Shown: piece by piece, positions 1-7,617 of the stretch | Position numbering within the stretch: the first letter of the stretch is position 1 | How the letters are laid out: each line of letters begins with the position of its first letter | Assembly (NCBI GenBank): GCA_910588455.1 | Contig: CAJUPG010000029.1 | Coordinates: forward strand, 1 to 21,577 | Reading direction: 5' to 3' | From: an uncultured Oscillospiraceae bacterium | GTDB taxonomy: Bacteria > Bacillota > Clostridia > Oscillospirales > Oscillospiraceae | DNA length: 21,577 nt | Made by a program: the position numbers and the translations under genes | Notes under the pieces: model-generated | What the model was told of the DNA's origin: nothing | Databases searched by the model: none | What the model saw: only the letters and a program-made list of their open reading frames with translations

Positions 1-568
1 GGGCCACGGGGATGGTCACGCCGGTGGCCAGCCCGTCGATGCCGTCGGTGAGGTTCACGGCGTTCACCGTGGCCACCATCACGAAAGCGGCAAAGACCAT
101 ATAGACCGGCCAGGGGATGCCCAGCAGCTCCAGATTCAGGAAGGGAATATACAGGTTGGGGGTGAGATAGCCGTAATTGCGCAGCAGGACGGCGAACAAT
201 ATGGAGGCCGCCAGCTGAAGCAGGAACTTCTGGGGGGCGGTAAGGCCCTCGTTGGCGTGGTGGCGCAGCTTTTGCAGATCGTCCACAAAGCCGATGGCCC
301 CAAAGACCAGGGCAAAGAGGAACACGAACAGGTGGGCGTAGATCCCCTGCCGCAGCTCCTGCCAGCCCGCCGCCAGAATGGCCGCGCCGATGGCCAGGAT
401 GAACATGAGCCCGCCCATGGTGGGGGTGCCCTGCTTGGACATATGCCAGGTGGGGCCGTCCGTACGAATGGACTGGCCCGCCTTCCAGCGCCGCAGCAGG
501 GGGATGAGAATCTGCCCCGCAATGACGCACACGCCAAAGGCTACAATAAAGCTGAGGATGGATGCCAT
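1..568 (-). CDS. mraY: MraY, phospho-MurNAc-pentapeptide transferase (partial, 3' end outside window)
   Basis: MraY is the membrane enzyme that moves phospho-MurNAc-pentapeptide from UDP to undecaprenyl phosphate, making lipid I. Only the first 189 residues are in the window; the reading frame stays open to base 1. Visible family signatures are GTPTMGG (about residues 47-53), the catalytic Asp pair in FVDDLQK (D96, D97) and NAVNLTDGIDGLATG (169-183). The visible part has several hydrophobic spans separated by these loops, as expected for the polytopic family. The ATG at 568 is chosen because GGAGGGG sits about seven bases upstream. The gene follows murE after 59 bases, in the usual dcw order. 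The identification is secure; the C-terminal half cannot be judged. Confidence 0.95.
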   Translation of the reverse strand, partial: MASILSFIVAFGVCVIAGQILIPLLRRWKAGQSIRTDGPTWHMSKQGTPTMGGLMFILAIGAAILAAGWQELRQGIYAHLFVFLFALVFGAIGFVDDLQKLRHHANEGLTAPQKFLLQLAASILFAVLLRNYGYLTPNLYIPFLNLELLGIPWPVYMVFAAFVMVATVNAVNLTDGIDGLATGVTIPVA

Positions 569-612
569 AATAAAACCCCTCCGGTTCTCATTCTCTTGTG
601 TAACGGCCCAAT

Positions 613-621
613 ATTATATCA
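613..621 (-). promoter_or_regulatory. Possible internal extended -10 promoter ahead of mraY
   Basis: On the minus strand the murE-mraY gap holds TGATATAAT, a perfect -10 hexamer with the extended TGn element. The matching -35 position, inside the end of murE, is poor (TGGTAT). Extended -10 promoters can work without a good -35, so this could give mraY and later genes extra transcription. It may be chance in an AT-rich gap. Confidence 0.35.
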
Positions 622-627
622 TAGAGA

Positions 628-2085
628 TCAGGAAAATACCAGGATTTTCTCAAAATATTCCCCCACAACCTCCCGCTCGTCCAGGGGGCGCTTTTCCCCC
701 GAAATTTCCTGGTAGGTCTCGTGGCCCTTGCCGGCCAGGAGAATCACATCCCCTGCCCGGCCCTGGTCCAGGGCCCAGTGAATGGCCTTTACCCGGTCGG
801 GCTCCACATGAACGGGGGTGCTCCAGTCCTGAAAACCGGGGAGGATTTCCTCCAAAATGGCCTCCGGGTCCTCGGTGCGGGGGTTGTCGGAGGTGAGCAC
901 CACCAGGTCGGCCAGCTCCGCCGCCACCGCCCCCATAATGGGCCGCTTGGAGCGGTCCCGGTCGCCGCCGCAGCCAAACAGGCAGATCAGGCGGTTTTGG
1001 GCGAAGCCCCGGCAGGCGTTCAGAATGTTTTCCAGGGCGTCCGGGGTGTGGGCGTAGTCCAGAATGACCGTATAGGGGGCGGGGGTGGGCAGCACCTCCA
1101 CCCGGCCTCTTACCCCCTTGGCCCGGGCCAGAGCGGCGGCACAGTCCTTCAGGGGGAGCCCCAGGGCCAGCCCGCAGGACAGAGCCGCCAGGGCGTTGTA
1201 GATGGAGAAGCCCCCGGGAATGGGCAGGTTGACCCGCCGCAGTTCCCCGGCAATCAGGGCCTCGAAGGAGACGTGCTCCGGATACAGCTGGATGTTCCGG
1301 GCGCTTAAATCGGCCCGGGCCCGGTTTTCCGAGTAGGTGAACATGGGGCCCGCCCGGCGCTGGGCATACCAGCGGCCCGCCTCGTCATCCAGATTGAAAA
1401 CCGCGACTTCGCTCTGGTCAAAGAGAATCTCTTTCGCGTCCCGATAGGCCTCCATGGTCTTGTGGTAATCCAGGTGGTCCTGGGTGAGATTGGTAAAAAT
1501 CCCCGCGTCAAATTGCAGTCCCGCCGTCCGGTGCTGGACCAGGGCGTGGGAGGAGGCCTCCATCACCACATGGGTGCACCCCGCGTCCGCCATGGACCGC
1601 AGGAGCTTTTGCAGCTCGTAGGATTCCGGGGTGGTCCGCTGGGCGGGGAGAATTTCCTCTCCAATCATGTTCTGGATGGTGCCGATAAGCCCCACTTTCG
1701 CTCCGACGGCCTGCTCCAGCATGGATTTGATGAGGCAGGTGGTAGTGGTTTTGCCGTTGGTGCCGGTGACGCCGATGAGGACCATCTCCCGGCCCGGATG
1801 GCGGAACCAGTTGGCGGACGCCAGAGCCAGGGCCCGCCGGGGATTGTCGGTCAGCAGCCAGGGACCGGGCTCCGGGGGGGCCTGCCGGCACAAAACGGCG
1901 GCGGCGCCCCGTTCCAGGGCCTCGGGGATATGCTTGTGGCCGTCGGTTTTGGCCCCGGGCAGAGCGATGAAAAGTGCGCCGGGACGCAGTGTGCGGGTGT
2001 CATAGGAAATGGAAGTAATTTCCATTTCCGGGTTAGAGGGTTCCCCCATGAGGGGGACGCCAGCCAAAAGGCTGTGCAGTTTCAT
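628..2085 (-). CDS. murE: MurE, UDP-MurNAc-tripeptide synthetase (meso-diaminopimelate adding)
   Basis: MurE is a cytoplasmic ATP-dependent ligase that adds the third amino acid to UDP-MurNAc-L-Ala-D-Glu. The 485-residue product has the usual family length. It shows the N-terminal substrate domain, the P-loop GTNGKTT (108-114), the central motif MEASSHAL (175-182), LDYAHTPDALE in the C-terminal half, and GKGHETYQ (452-459). The DNPRTEDP motif (400-407) is the form associated in this family with meso-diaminopimelate rather than L-lysine, so the cell wall is inferred to be the mDAP type. The ATG at 2085 is preferred over the in-frame GTG at 2094, because AGGGG lies eight bases before the ATG and touches the GTG. 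It lies between the PBP gene and mraY in the dcw operon. Confidence 0.95.
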   Translation of the reverse strand: MKLHSLLAGVPLMGEPSNPEMEITSISYDTRTLRPGALFIALPGAKTDGHKHIPEALERGAAAVLCRQAPPEPGPWLLTDNPRRALALASANWFRHPGREMVLIGVTGTNGKTTTTCLIKSMLEQAVGAKVGLIGTIQNMIGEEILPAQRTTPESYELQKLLRSMADAGCTHVVMEASSHALVQHRTAGLQFDAGIFTNLTQDHLDYHKTMEAYRDAKEILFDQSEVAVFNLDDEAGRWYAQRRAGPMFTYSENRARADLSARNIQLYPEHVSFEALIAGELRRVNLPIPGGFSIYNALAALSCGLALGLPLKDCAAALARAKGVRGRVEVLPTPAPYTVILDYAHTPDALENILNACRGFAQNRLICLFGCGGDRDRSKRPIMGAVAAELADLVVLTSDNPRTEDPEAILEEILPGFQDWSTPVHVEPDRVKAIHWALDQGRAGDVILLAGKGHETYQEISGEKRPLDEREVVGEYFEKILVFS

Positions 2086-2115
2086 GTTCGTCACCCCTCA
2101 TGGGTGCAGTTTCAT
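2074..2115 (-). repeat. 12-bp direct repeat duplicating the murE start, giving a five-codon upstream ORF
   Basis: ATGAAACTGCAC occurs on the minus strand at 2115-2104 and again at 2085-2074, where it is the true murE start (MKLH). The upstream copy reads Met-Lys-Leu-His-Pro-stop and ends 12 bases before the murE ATG. No Shine-Dalgarno precedes it, so translation is doubtful. It may be a local duplication or a mini leader peptide. Confidence 0.6.
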
Positions 2116-2131
2116 TCTATATAGATTCTAT

Positions 2132-4564
2132 TTAACCGGTATACACATACCCGTCCTCCACCTTGGCGATAAAGGACACGCTGATTACAGTGCCCAGGGG
2201 GGCGGTTTCTCCAGCCTCCAGGCTCTGGCTGTGGGCGGTAGAGGACGCGTCCTGCATTCCCGAGCCGGAGGAGCGCATATAGAAGCCGGCGGCCTCCAGC
2301 CGGGCCCGGGCGGCGTCGTAGCCCAGGCCCCGTACGTTGGGGACGATGCACTCGCTCATCTCGGGGCTCTCGTCGCCCAGGTAGAGGATTACCGTGCTTC
2401 CGCTGGCCAGCATGGTGCCCTGGCCGGGGATCTGGGCGGTGACGGTGTCGCCCTCGCCTACGGTCCGGTAGCCCAGGCCCTTTTTCTCCAGGGCCTCGAT
2501 GGCCTGGGAGAGCGGCTGGCCGGTGGCCCGGGGCATGGATACGTCCGCAGAACCGGACTCGTCGCCGCTGTACTGCTTCTCCACGTTCTTGTAATCCATG
2601 ATTTTGGCGATCAAGTCGCCGGCCATGGGGGCGGCCATCTGGCCGCCGCTGATATACCAGCCGGTGGTGGAGTTGCTGGCGCCGGGAGCGGCCCGCCGGG
2701 GCCGGTCATAGGCCAGCAGTACCAGAATCTCCGGGTCGTCGGCGGGGGCGAAGCCCATAAAGGACACGATCACCTCGCCCGTGACCTTGGTTTCGGAGGT
2801 GCCCGTCTTGCCGCCGATGCGGTAGCCGGTCTTGTAGGCGTTTTTCCCGGTGCCGCCGTCCACCACGCCCTCCAGGATGGTGCGGACCTTGTCGCTGGTC
2901 TCCTGGCTGATGACCTGGCGGACCTCGGTGACCTGGTGGCTTTGCAGAACAGTGCCGTCGCTGTCGGTGATGCTCTCCACTATATAGGGCTGGAGCAGGT
3001 GTCCGCCGTTGATGGTGGCGGCGAAGCCGGTAATCATTTGCAGGGGGCTGACCTCGAAGCGCTGGCCGAAGGAGGCCACGGCCAGGTCGGTAATGCCCAT
3101 TTCGCTCCGGCTCCACACCAGGCCCTTGCCCTCGCTGGGCAGGTCCACACCGGTGAGGGATTTCATGCCGAAGGCCTCGAAGTAGTCGTAAAACTTATCG
3201 ATGCCCAGCCGCTGGCCGATCTCGATAAAGGCCGGATTGCAGGAGTTCTCCACGGCTTTCGCCAGAGTCTGGCTTCCGTGGCCGCTTCGCTTGGAGCAGC
3301 CGATGTCGTGGTCGGCCACCTGCTTGGAGCCGGAGCAGTAAAAGGTGTCGTTTTCGTCCACCACGCCTTCCTCCAGGGCGGCGGCAAGGGTGATGGCTTT
3401 AAACGTAGAACCGGGCTCGTACTGGTACTGAGTGCCGAAGGCCTTGCTGCTCCACTGCTCATACCGGGCCTCGTTCAGCGCCTGGGCATGGGCCTTTTCC
3501 TCCAGCTCCGCATAGCTGAGCTGGTCGGGGTTATCGGCCTGGAGCTGTTCCAGAATGACCGGAGTGCGCTCCTCCACCTTCTGGAGCAGCTGAGGGTCGG
3601 TGACCTGACTGTAGTGGTTGGGGTCGTAGTCCGGCAGGCTGGCGATGGCCAGCAGGGCCCCGGTTTTGGGGTTCATGACGATACAGAAGGCCCCGTTGGT
3701 CACGTCGAATTTTTCGATGCCCTCCCGGAGGGTCTGCTCCGCCATCTGCTGGATGTTGGCGTCAATGGTCAGGTTCAGGTCGTAGCCGTTCACCGGGTCG
3801 ATGAAATTGGAGTAGCTGTTCATCAGCTCGGTGCCGTTGGCGGCCTTGGTGGTGACCACCCGGCCGGAGGAGCCCTCCAGCTCGCTGTTGTAGGCGGCCT
3901 CGATGCCGTAGGCGCCCCCCTCCTTGTTGACAAAGCCGATGACCTGAGAGGCCAGGGAGGCATAGGGGTAGTACCGCTTGGTGTCCGGGGAGAGATAGAG
4001 GGCGGGGCCGGTTTTGTGCTCGGTGATGTAGGCCTGGATTACATCGTACTCCTCCTGCTCAATGTCTGTTTTCAGCATCCGGTAGGCGTATTTTGTAGCC
4101 TGTATGTGCCGGTCCAGGGTTTCCTCGTCCAAATCGGGGATCAGCTGGAGCAGGTCCCGCTTCAAATCCTCCTGGACCTTGGCGATCGCGGCATGATAGC
4201 GGTCCTCGTCCAGCTTGCCGTCTACATGGTAGTCCTTGGCCTCTACGCTGGCCACAAGGTCCCGGGGGGACAGAATCAGGTTGTAGACGGTGGCGGACAT
4301 GGCCAGCACGTTGCCGTTTGCGTCCCGGATGGTCCCCCGGGAGGCGGACACCTCAATGTCCCGCATCTGATTCAGGCGGGCCTGGGTGCCGTAGTCGCTA
4401 TTGCGGAGGATGGCCAGGCTGTACAGCTGGTTAATCAGCGGGATAAACAGGACTACGCCGAATATAAGCATCAGGAAGACGGTCCGGCGCAAGAGCATCC
4501 GCTTGCTGGCGGTGTGAGGGACTGGCCCGGAACGTTTTTGTGCGGTTGAGGGGCGCTTTGCCAT
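2132..4564 (-). CDS. ftsI: Class B penicillin-binding protein with two PASTA domains (FtsI/PBP2B/SpoVD family)
   Basis: This is a septal peptidoglycan transpeptidase, anchored in the membrane with its catalytic domain outside. The 810-residue product has a basic N-terminus, one membrane segment (about 27-48), a PBP dimerisation domain (about 60-245), the transpeptidase domain (about 265-655) and two C-terminal PASTA repeats (about 673-730 and 739-800). Catalytic motifs are intact: STFK (S386-K389), SCN (S441-N443) and KTG (K586). The ATG at 4564 is chosen because AGGAGGT lies eight bases upstream; an upstream in-frame extension has no such site. Position after ftsL is that of PBP2B in Bacillus, but SpoVD sits in the same cluster and also carries PASTA. 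Only one such gene is seen here, so division and sporulation roles cannot be separated from sequence. Confidence 0.9.
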   Translation of the reverse strand: MAKRPSTAQKRSGPVPHTASKRMLLRRTVFLMLIFGVVLFIPLINQLYSLAILRNSDYGTQARLNQMRDIEVSASRGTIRDANGNVLAMSATVYNLILSPRDLVASVEAKDYHVDGKLDEDRYHAAIAKVQEDLKRDLLQLIPDLDEETLDRHIQATKYAYRMLKTDIEQEEYDVIQAYITEHKTGPALYLSPDTKRYYPYASLASQVIGFVNKEGGAYGIEAAYNSELEGSSGRVVTTKAANGTELMNSYSNFIDPVNGYDLNLTIDANIQQMAEQTLREGIEKFDVTNGAFCIVMNPKTGALLAIASLPDYDPNHYSQVTDPQLLQKVEERTPVILEQLQADNPDQLSYAELEEKAHAQALNEARYEQWSSKAFGTQYQYEPGSTFKAITLAAALEEGVVDENDTFYCSGSKQVADHDIGCSKRSGHGSQTLAKAVENSCNPAFIEIGQRLGIDKFYDYFEAFGMKSLTGVDLPSEGKGLVWSRSEMGITDLAVASFGQRFEVSPLQMITGFAATINGGHLLQPYIVESITDSDGTVLQSHQVTEVRQVISQETSDKVRTILEGVVDGGTGKNAYKTGYRIGGKTGTSETKVTGEVIVSFMGFAPADDPEILVLLAYDRPRRAAPGASNSTTGWYISGGQMAAPMAGDLIAKIMDYKNVEKQYSGDESGSADVSMPRATGQPLSQAIEALEKKGLGYRTVGEGDTVTAQIPGQGTMLASGSTVILYLGDESPEMSECIVPNVRGLGYDAARARLEAAGFYMRSSGSGMQDASSTAHSQSLEAGETAPLGTVISVSFIAKVEDGYVYTG

Positions 4565-4591
4565 GGTCAGGTACCTCCTAAGATGGAAACA

Positions 4592-4620
4592 AAAGGGAAC
4601 CATACAGGACGGTTCCCTTT
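4592..4620 (-). terminator. Terminator-like hairpin between ftsL and the PBP gene
   Basis: Thirteen bases after the ftsL stop the minus strand forms a perfect 10-bp stem (AAAGGGAACC / GGTTCCCTTT) with a 9-base loop, followed by TTTTGTTTCC. The PBP Shine-Dalgarno comes directly after. It resembles an intrinsic terminator with an interrupted U-tract, so partial termination or attenuation inside the operon is inferred. It could instead be an mRNA-stabilising or processing hairpin. Confidence 0.6.
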
Positions 4621-4633
4621 ACTATATGCCCAG

Positions 4634-5182
4634 CTAATGGAAATATGCGGCGATGCTGGAGAGGACGTCCCGGAACCCCTGGAGGGCCCCGGCGGCTCCG
4701 CCCGTGCGCTCCTCGCCGTATAGAATTACATTGTCCGGCTCGGACAAATCAAGATAGACAATCTGGTCGGTGGTGGGCCGGACCATCTGGTCGCCTACCG
4801 CCTGCTGAATGAGTTCCAGGTCAAAGACCTTTTCATATTGGGCGGACAGGGTGGCGTGATCGCTCTCCAGAGCGGCCAAATCCCGGCGGAGGTTGCTTAA
4901 TTCCCGGTTGAGGACGGTCTGCTGGCTGAAGCTGAACATCAGCAGGGCGGCCAGCACGCCCACCGCCAGAAAGCCCATAACGGCGAAGAGAGAAACCTGT
5001 CCGGCCTCCCGGACCTGCACCTGAGTGCGGGTGAGGGCGCGGGGGCGCTGCTTGGGCCGGGGGGGACGGACGGTTTGCTGGTTCCGGCGGGGTGCGGTGC
5101 TGCCCTCATAGGCGGGAGCATAGGCCACATTGCCGTAGGTCCGGTATGAAGTTGGCTTGGAACTGCGGCGGCGTGAGGCCAT
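4634..5182 (-). CDS. ftsL: FtsL-like septum formation protein
   Basis: FtsL is a small bitopic division protein that partners FtsB/DivIC-type proteins and helps activate the septal synthase. The 182-residue product has a basic, Pro/Arg-rich cytoplasmic N-terminus (1-60), one membrane segment (about 62-86) and then a heptad-like stretch from about 88 to 120 that suggests a coiled coil. This is the FtsL architecture; sequence conservation in the family is low, so the call rests on topology and on its place between rsmH and the PBP gene. It is longer than the typical roughly 100-120 residues because of the N- and C-terminal tails. The ATG at 5182 has AGGAGGGG upstream, and the gap to rsmH is 30 bases. 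Confidence 0.8.
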   Translation of the reverse strand: MASRRRSSKPTSYRTYGNVAYAPAYEGSTAPRRNQQTVRPPRPKQRPRALTRTQVQVREAGQVSLFAVMGFLAVGVLAALLMFSFSQQTVLNRELSNLRRDLAALESDHATLSAQYEKVFDLELIQQAVGDQMVRPTTDQIVYLDLSEPDNVILYGEERTGGAAGALQGFRDVLSSIAAYFH

Positions 5183-5212
5183 ACGCCTCCCCTCCTTTTC
5201 TTTGGTAGTGGA

Positions 5213-6154
5213 TCAAAGCTTTTCCGCCGCCCGGAGCTTGGCACTGCGGGCCCGGGGGTTTTCCTCCACCTCCTGGGGGGAGGGGAGGATGGGTTTTCGC
5301 TGCAAAAGCCGCATCTGGGGCTGTTTGCCGCAGACGCACACCGGAAAGTCCGGCGGGCAGGTACAGCCCTTTGCCAGCGCGGCCAGGGCGGTTTTGACAA
5401 TGCGGTCCTCCAGGGAATGAAAGGTGATGACGGCCAGCCGGCCGCCGGGCTTCAGATGGCCGGGGACGGCCTGGAGCAGCTGCTCCAGCTCCCCCAGCTC
5501 GTTGTTCACGGCAATCCGGATGGCCTGAAAGCTGCGCTTGGCCGGGTGCTGTTTTTCCCGCAGTGCCTTGGCGGGCATGGCGGATTTGATCACCTCCGCC
5601 AGCTCCAGGGTAGTCTCAATGGGCTTGTCCGCCCGGCGACGGCAGACGGCCCCGGCGATGGCCCCGGCGTACCGCTCCTCTCCATAGCGCCACAGGATGT
5701 CCCGCAGGGCCTCCTGTGAGTAAACATTCACAAGCTCCCGCGCGGTAAGGGGTGCGCTTTGATCCATCCTCATATCCAGGGGAGCGTCCGCCTGGTAGGA
5801 GAAGCCGCGGGCCTTGTCGTCCAGCTGGGGGGAGGACACCCCCAAGTCAAAGAGCATTCCGTCCAAAAGGGGAACTCCCTGGGCGGAGAGAATGGCGTTT
5901 AAATCGCCGAAGCTGCCGTGCACCAGGGTGACCCGGTCCATCCAGGGGGCCAGCCGTTCCCGGGCCGCGTCCAGAGCCGCCTGGTCCCGGTCCACGCACA
6001 GCAACCGTCCGGAGGTCAGCCGCCGGGCGATTTCCCGGCTGTGGCCCGCCCGGCCCAGGGTGCCGTCCAGATAGACCCCGCCGGGCTTGATCTCCAGGGC
6101 CTGGATGCACTCGTCCCGCAGCACCGGCCGGTGGGTAAAAATCGTCTCGTTCAT
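5213..6154 (-). CDS. rsmH: RsmH (MraW), 16S rRNA m4C1402 methyltransferase
   Basis: RsmH methylates N4 of C1402 in 16S rRNA using S-adenosylmethionine. The 313-residue product has the usual family length and begins MNETIFTHRPVL, a typical start. The SAM-binding motif DGTLGRAGHS lies near residues 30-40; further family signatures are FDLGVSSPQLD, RGFSYQADAPLDMRMD and ITFHSLEDRIVK. A Cys-rich stretch near the C-terminus (CTCPPDFPVCVCGK) is also common in the family. The ATG shares one base with the mraZ stop codon (TGATG), so the pair is probably translationally coupled; a longer upstream extension in the same frame would lie inside mraZ and is rejected. Confidence 0.96.
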   Translation of the reverse strand: MNETIFTHRPVLRDECIQALEIKPGGVYLDGTLGRAGHSREIARRLTSGRLLCVDRDQAALDAARERLAPWMDRVTLVHGSFGDLNAILSAQGVPLLDGMLFDLGVSSPQLDDKARGFSYQADAPLDMRMDQSAPLTARELVNVYSQEALRDILWRYGEERYAGAIAGAVCRRRADKPIETTLELAEVIKSAMPAKALREKQHPAKRSFQAIRIAVNNELGELEQLLQAVPGHLKPGGRLAVITFHSLEDRIVKTALAALAKGCTCPPDFPVCVCGKQPQMRLLQRKPILPSPQEVEENPRARSAKLRAAEKL

Positions 6155-6567
6155 CAGAATCCAAGGGCCTCCATACAGGCGGACATCATTTCGGGGGTCA
6201 TTTCTTCTTCCTCTTCGGCCCACTTTTCCGCGCTCCAGATCTCGGCACGGTCATTGACGCCGATGATCACCGTCTCTTTCTCCAGCCCGGCATATTTGCG
6301 CAGCTTTTGGGGGACCACAATGCGGCCCTGGCTGTCCAGCTCGCACTTGACGGCGTTGGCAAACAGGGGGCGCATGGCCTTGGACTGGCTCATGGGCAGG
6401 GAGCGGTATTTTTCCGTGAAGCGGTCCCAGGTGGACTGGGGGTAGATGGCCAGGCAGGCGTCCACGCCCATGGCCAGGTAGAAGGTCACTCCCAATTCTT
6501 CCCGGAGCTTGGAGGGGATAAACAGGCGGCCCTTGGCGTCGATGTTGTGCTCATAGGTGCCCGTCAT
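6154..6567 (-). CDS. mraZ: MraZ, dcw-operon transcriptional regulator
   Basis: MraZ is a DNA-binding protein that binds repeats upstream of its own operon and controls the dcw cluster. The 137-residue product has the two AbrB-like swapped-hairpin halves of the family: DAKGRLFIPSKLREELG near the N-terminus and DSQGRIVVPQKLRKYAG in the second half. The ATG at 6567 gives MTGTYEHNIDAKGR, the typical start, with GGAGGGAG seven bases upstream; the longer frame reaches into the promoter and is rejected. It is the first gene of the cluster and overlaps rsmH by one base. Autoregulation is supported by the repeats just upstream. Confidence 0.95.
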   Translation of the reverse strand: MTGTYEHNIDAKGRLFIPSKLREELGVTFYLAMGVDACLAIYPQSTWDRFTEKYRSLPMSQSKAMRPLFANAVKCELDSQGRIVVPQKLRKYAGLEKETVIIGVNDRAEIWSAEKWAEEEEEMTPEMMSACMEALGF

Positions 6568-6579
6568 TCGTATCTCCCT

Positions 6580-6627
6580 CCACTTCACTGTCTGATTGAG
6601 GAATTTCCCTCCACTTTGCCCCACTTC
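6580..6627 (-). promoter_or_regulatory. MraZ-box-like repeats upstream of mraZ
   Basis: The minus strand carries GAAGTGG (6627-6621), AAAGTGG (6617-6611) and GAAGTGG (6586-6580). The first two are exactly 10 bp apart and the third is 31 bp further on, so all three lie on about the same face of the helix. MraZ proteins are known to bind GTGG/AAAGTG-type repeats with about 10-bp periodicity upstream of mraZ. The last copy runs into the GGAGGGAG ribosome binding site. Binding is inferred, not shown. Confidence 0.65.
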
Positions 6628-6634
6628 GGATTCT

Positions 6635-6663
6635 AGTATATGGGACGGACGGAAAAAAAGCAA
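6635..6663 (-). promoter_or_regulatory. Promoter of the dcw operon
   Basis: On the minus strand TTGCTT (6663-6658) and TATACT (6640-6635) are 17 bp apart. The -10 matches consensus at five of six positions. The expected start near 6628 falls at the edge of the first MraZ-like box, a layout that suits autorepression. Confidence 0.6.
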
Positions 6664-6920
6664 GTGTTTTTTTCGCCGGGCAGCTACAAAACGACCGCGG
6701 TTTTTTGGGGATTTCCGCCTTCATTCTCAATTTAAGGTAAGTTCTTTGCGAAGAATGCGCAGGGAATTCATCAGATATACCAAGTATTTGGGGGGAATCG
6801 GGCATTTCTTGGCTGTCCAGCTGCAATTAGTCGTTTCGACGGAGATATAGGGAGAACGTAAAAATTTTTTTGGAAATAGTGCCAAAAGGAAAAGGGCTGT
6901 CCCTTTTGGCGTTTGTGTGA
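6664..6920. other. Divergent intergenic region between the dcw operon and the glycosylase gene, with an inverted repeat
   Basis: The gene-free stretch from 6568 to 6956 is AT-richer than its surroundings. Its left end holds the mraZ promoter and repeats. At 6881-6910 there is an inverted repeat, GCCAAAAGG / CCTTTTGGC, which could alternatively fold as AAAAGGG-CTGT-CCCTTTT; no U-tract follows it on the plus strand. Small palindromes such as CCAAGTATTTGG (6780-6791) and GTCGTTTCGAC are also present. No convincing ORF, tRNA or riboswitch is seen between 6664 and 6880. Confidence 0.5.
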
Positions 6921-6926
6921 TACAAT
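6921..6926 (+). promoter_or_regulatory. Possible -10 element of the uracil-DNA glycosylase gene
   Basis: TACAAT lies 30 bases before the ATG at 6957, just after the 6881-6910 inverted repeat. The -35 position is poor. If it is the real promoter, the inverted repeat overlaps the -35 region and could be an operator. Confidence 0.4.
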
Positions 6927-6956
6927 TTAGAAAACAATCGGGAGGAGTGTGAGACT

Positions 6957-7535
6957 ATGGCAATGCTGGGCTGGGAGGAGTTGGAGCAGACCTGCCTGAG
7001 CTGCCGGAAGTGCGCCCTGGCGGATACGAGGCATAACGTGGTGTTTGGGGTGGGCCCCCGGGACGCGGAAATTCTGCTGATTGGGGAGGGCCCCGGCGAA
7101 AACGAGGACCTGAAGGGGGAGCCCTTTGTGGGCCGGGCCGGGAAGCTGCTGGACGAGATGCTGGCGGTGGTGGACCTGGACCGGAAGAAAAACGTATACA
7201 TCGCCAACATGGTAAAATGCCGGCCCCCTCAGAACCGGGACCCGCTGAACACGGAGCAGGACGCGTGCATCGGCTACCTTCGCAATCAGACGGCCCTGCT
7301 TCGGCCGAAAATCATTGTGTGCCTGGGGCGGGTGTCCGCCCTGCGGATCATTAAGCCGGACTTTAAAATCACCAAGGAGCACGGGCAGTGGTTTGAGAGC
7401 GCCGGGGTGTGGATGACCGCCCTGTACCACCCGGCGGCCATCCTCCGGGACCCCCGCCGCCGCCCGGAGACCTTTGAGGATTTGAAGAAGATCCAGGCCA
7501 AGGCCAAGGAGGTCTGCCTGCGCACATATTCCTAA
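6957..7535 (+). CDS. Uracil-DNA glycosylase, family 4 (Fe-S type)
   Basis: Family 4 uracil-DNA glycosylases remove uracil from DNA, beginning base excision repair of deaminated cytosine. The 192-residue product has the family length. Its four expected cluster cysteines appear as C16 and C19 (CRKC), C88 (MVKCRPP) and C104 (DACIGYL), placing a [4Fe-4S] cluster. The uracil-binding site motif is GEGPGENED (43-51) and the second active-site motif is HPAA (158-161). The ATG at 6957 has GGGAGGAG about eight bases upstream. The gene faces away from the dcw operon and ends just before the hydrogenase promoter, so it appears to be its own unit. The N-terminal half resembles the phage SPO1 DNA polymerase-related group, which is the same family. 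Confidence 0.92.
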   Translation: MAMLGWEELEQTCLSCRKCALADTRHNVVFGVGPRDAEILLIGEGPGENEDLKGEPFVGRAGKLLDEMLAVVDLDRKKNVYIANMVKCRPPQNRDPLNTEQDACIGYLRNQTALLRPKIIVCLGRVSALRIIKPDFKITKEHGQWFESAGVWMTALYHPAAILRDPRRRPETFEDLKKIQAKAKEVCLRTYS

Positions 7536-7545
7536 AATTTATCCC

Positions 7546-7574
7546 TTGGCGGGGGATGGGTTTTATGCTAAAAT
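7546..7574 (+). promoter_or_regulatory. Promoter of the hydrogenase operon
   Basis: TTGGCG (7546-7551) and TAAAAT (7569-7574) are separated by 17 bp, and the -10 carries the extended TGC element (7566-7568). AAGGAG and the ATG follow at 7601 and 7618. This is one of the clearest promoters in the window, and it separates the glycosylase gene from the downstream operon. Confidence 0.65.
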
Positions 7575-7617
7575 GAGCGGGAATCATTCAATTTTGAGTA
7601 AAGGAGTTTTGATTATT

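Noticed and set aside
2009..4549. Very long open frame on the plus strand opposite the PBP gene
   Set aside because: It is an antisense shadow: no ribosome site, no recognisable family, and the minus-strand PBP has intact catalytic motifs and a proper start.
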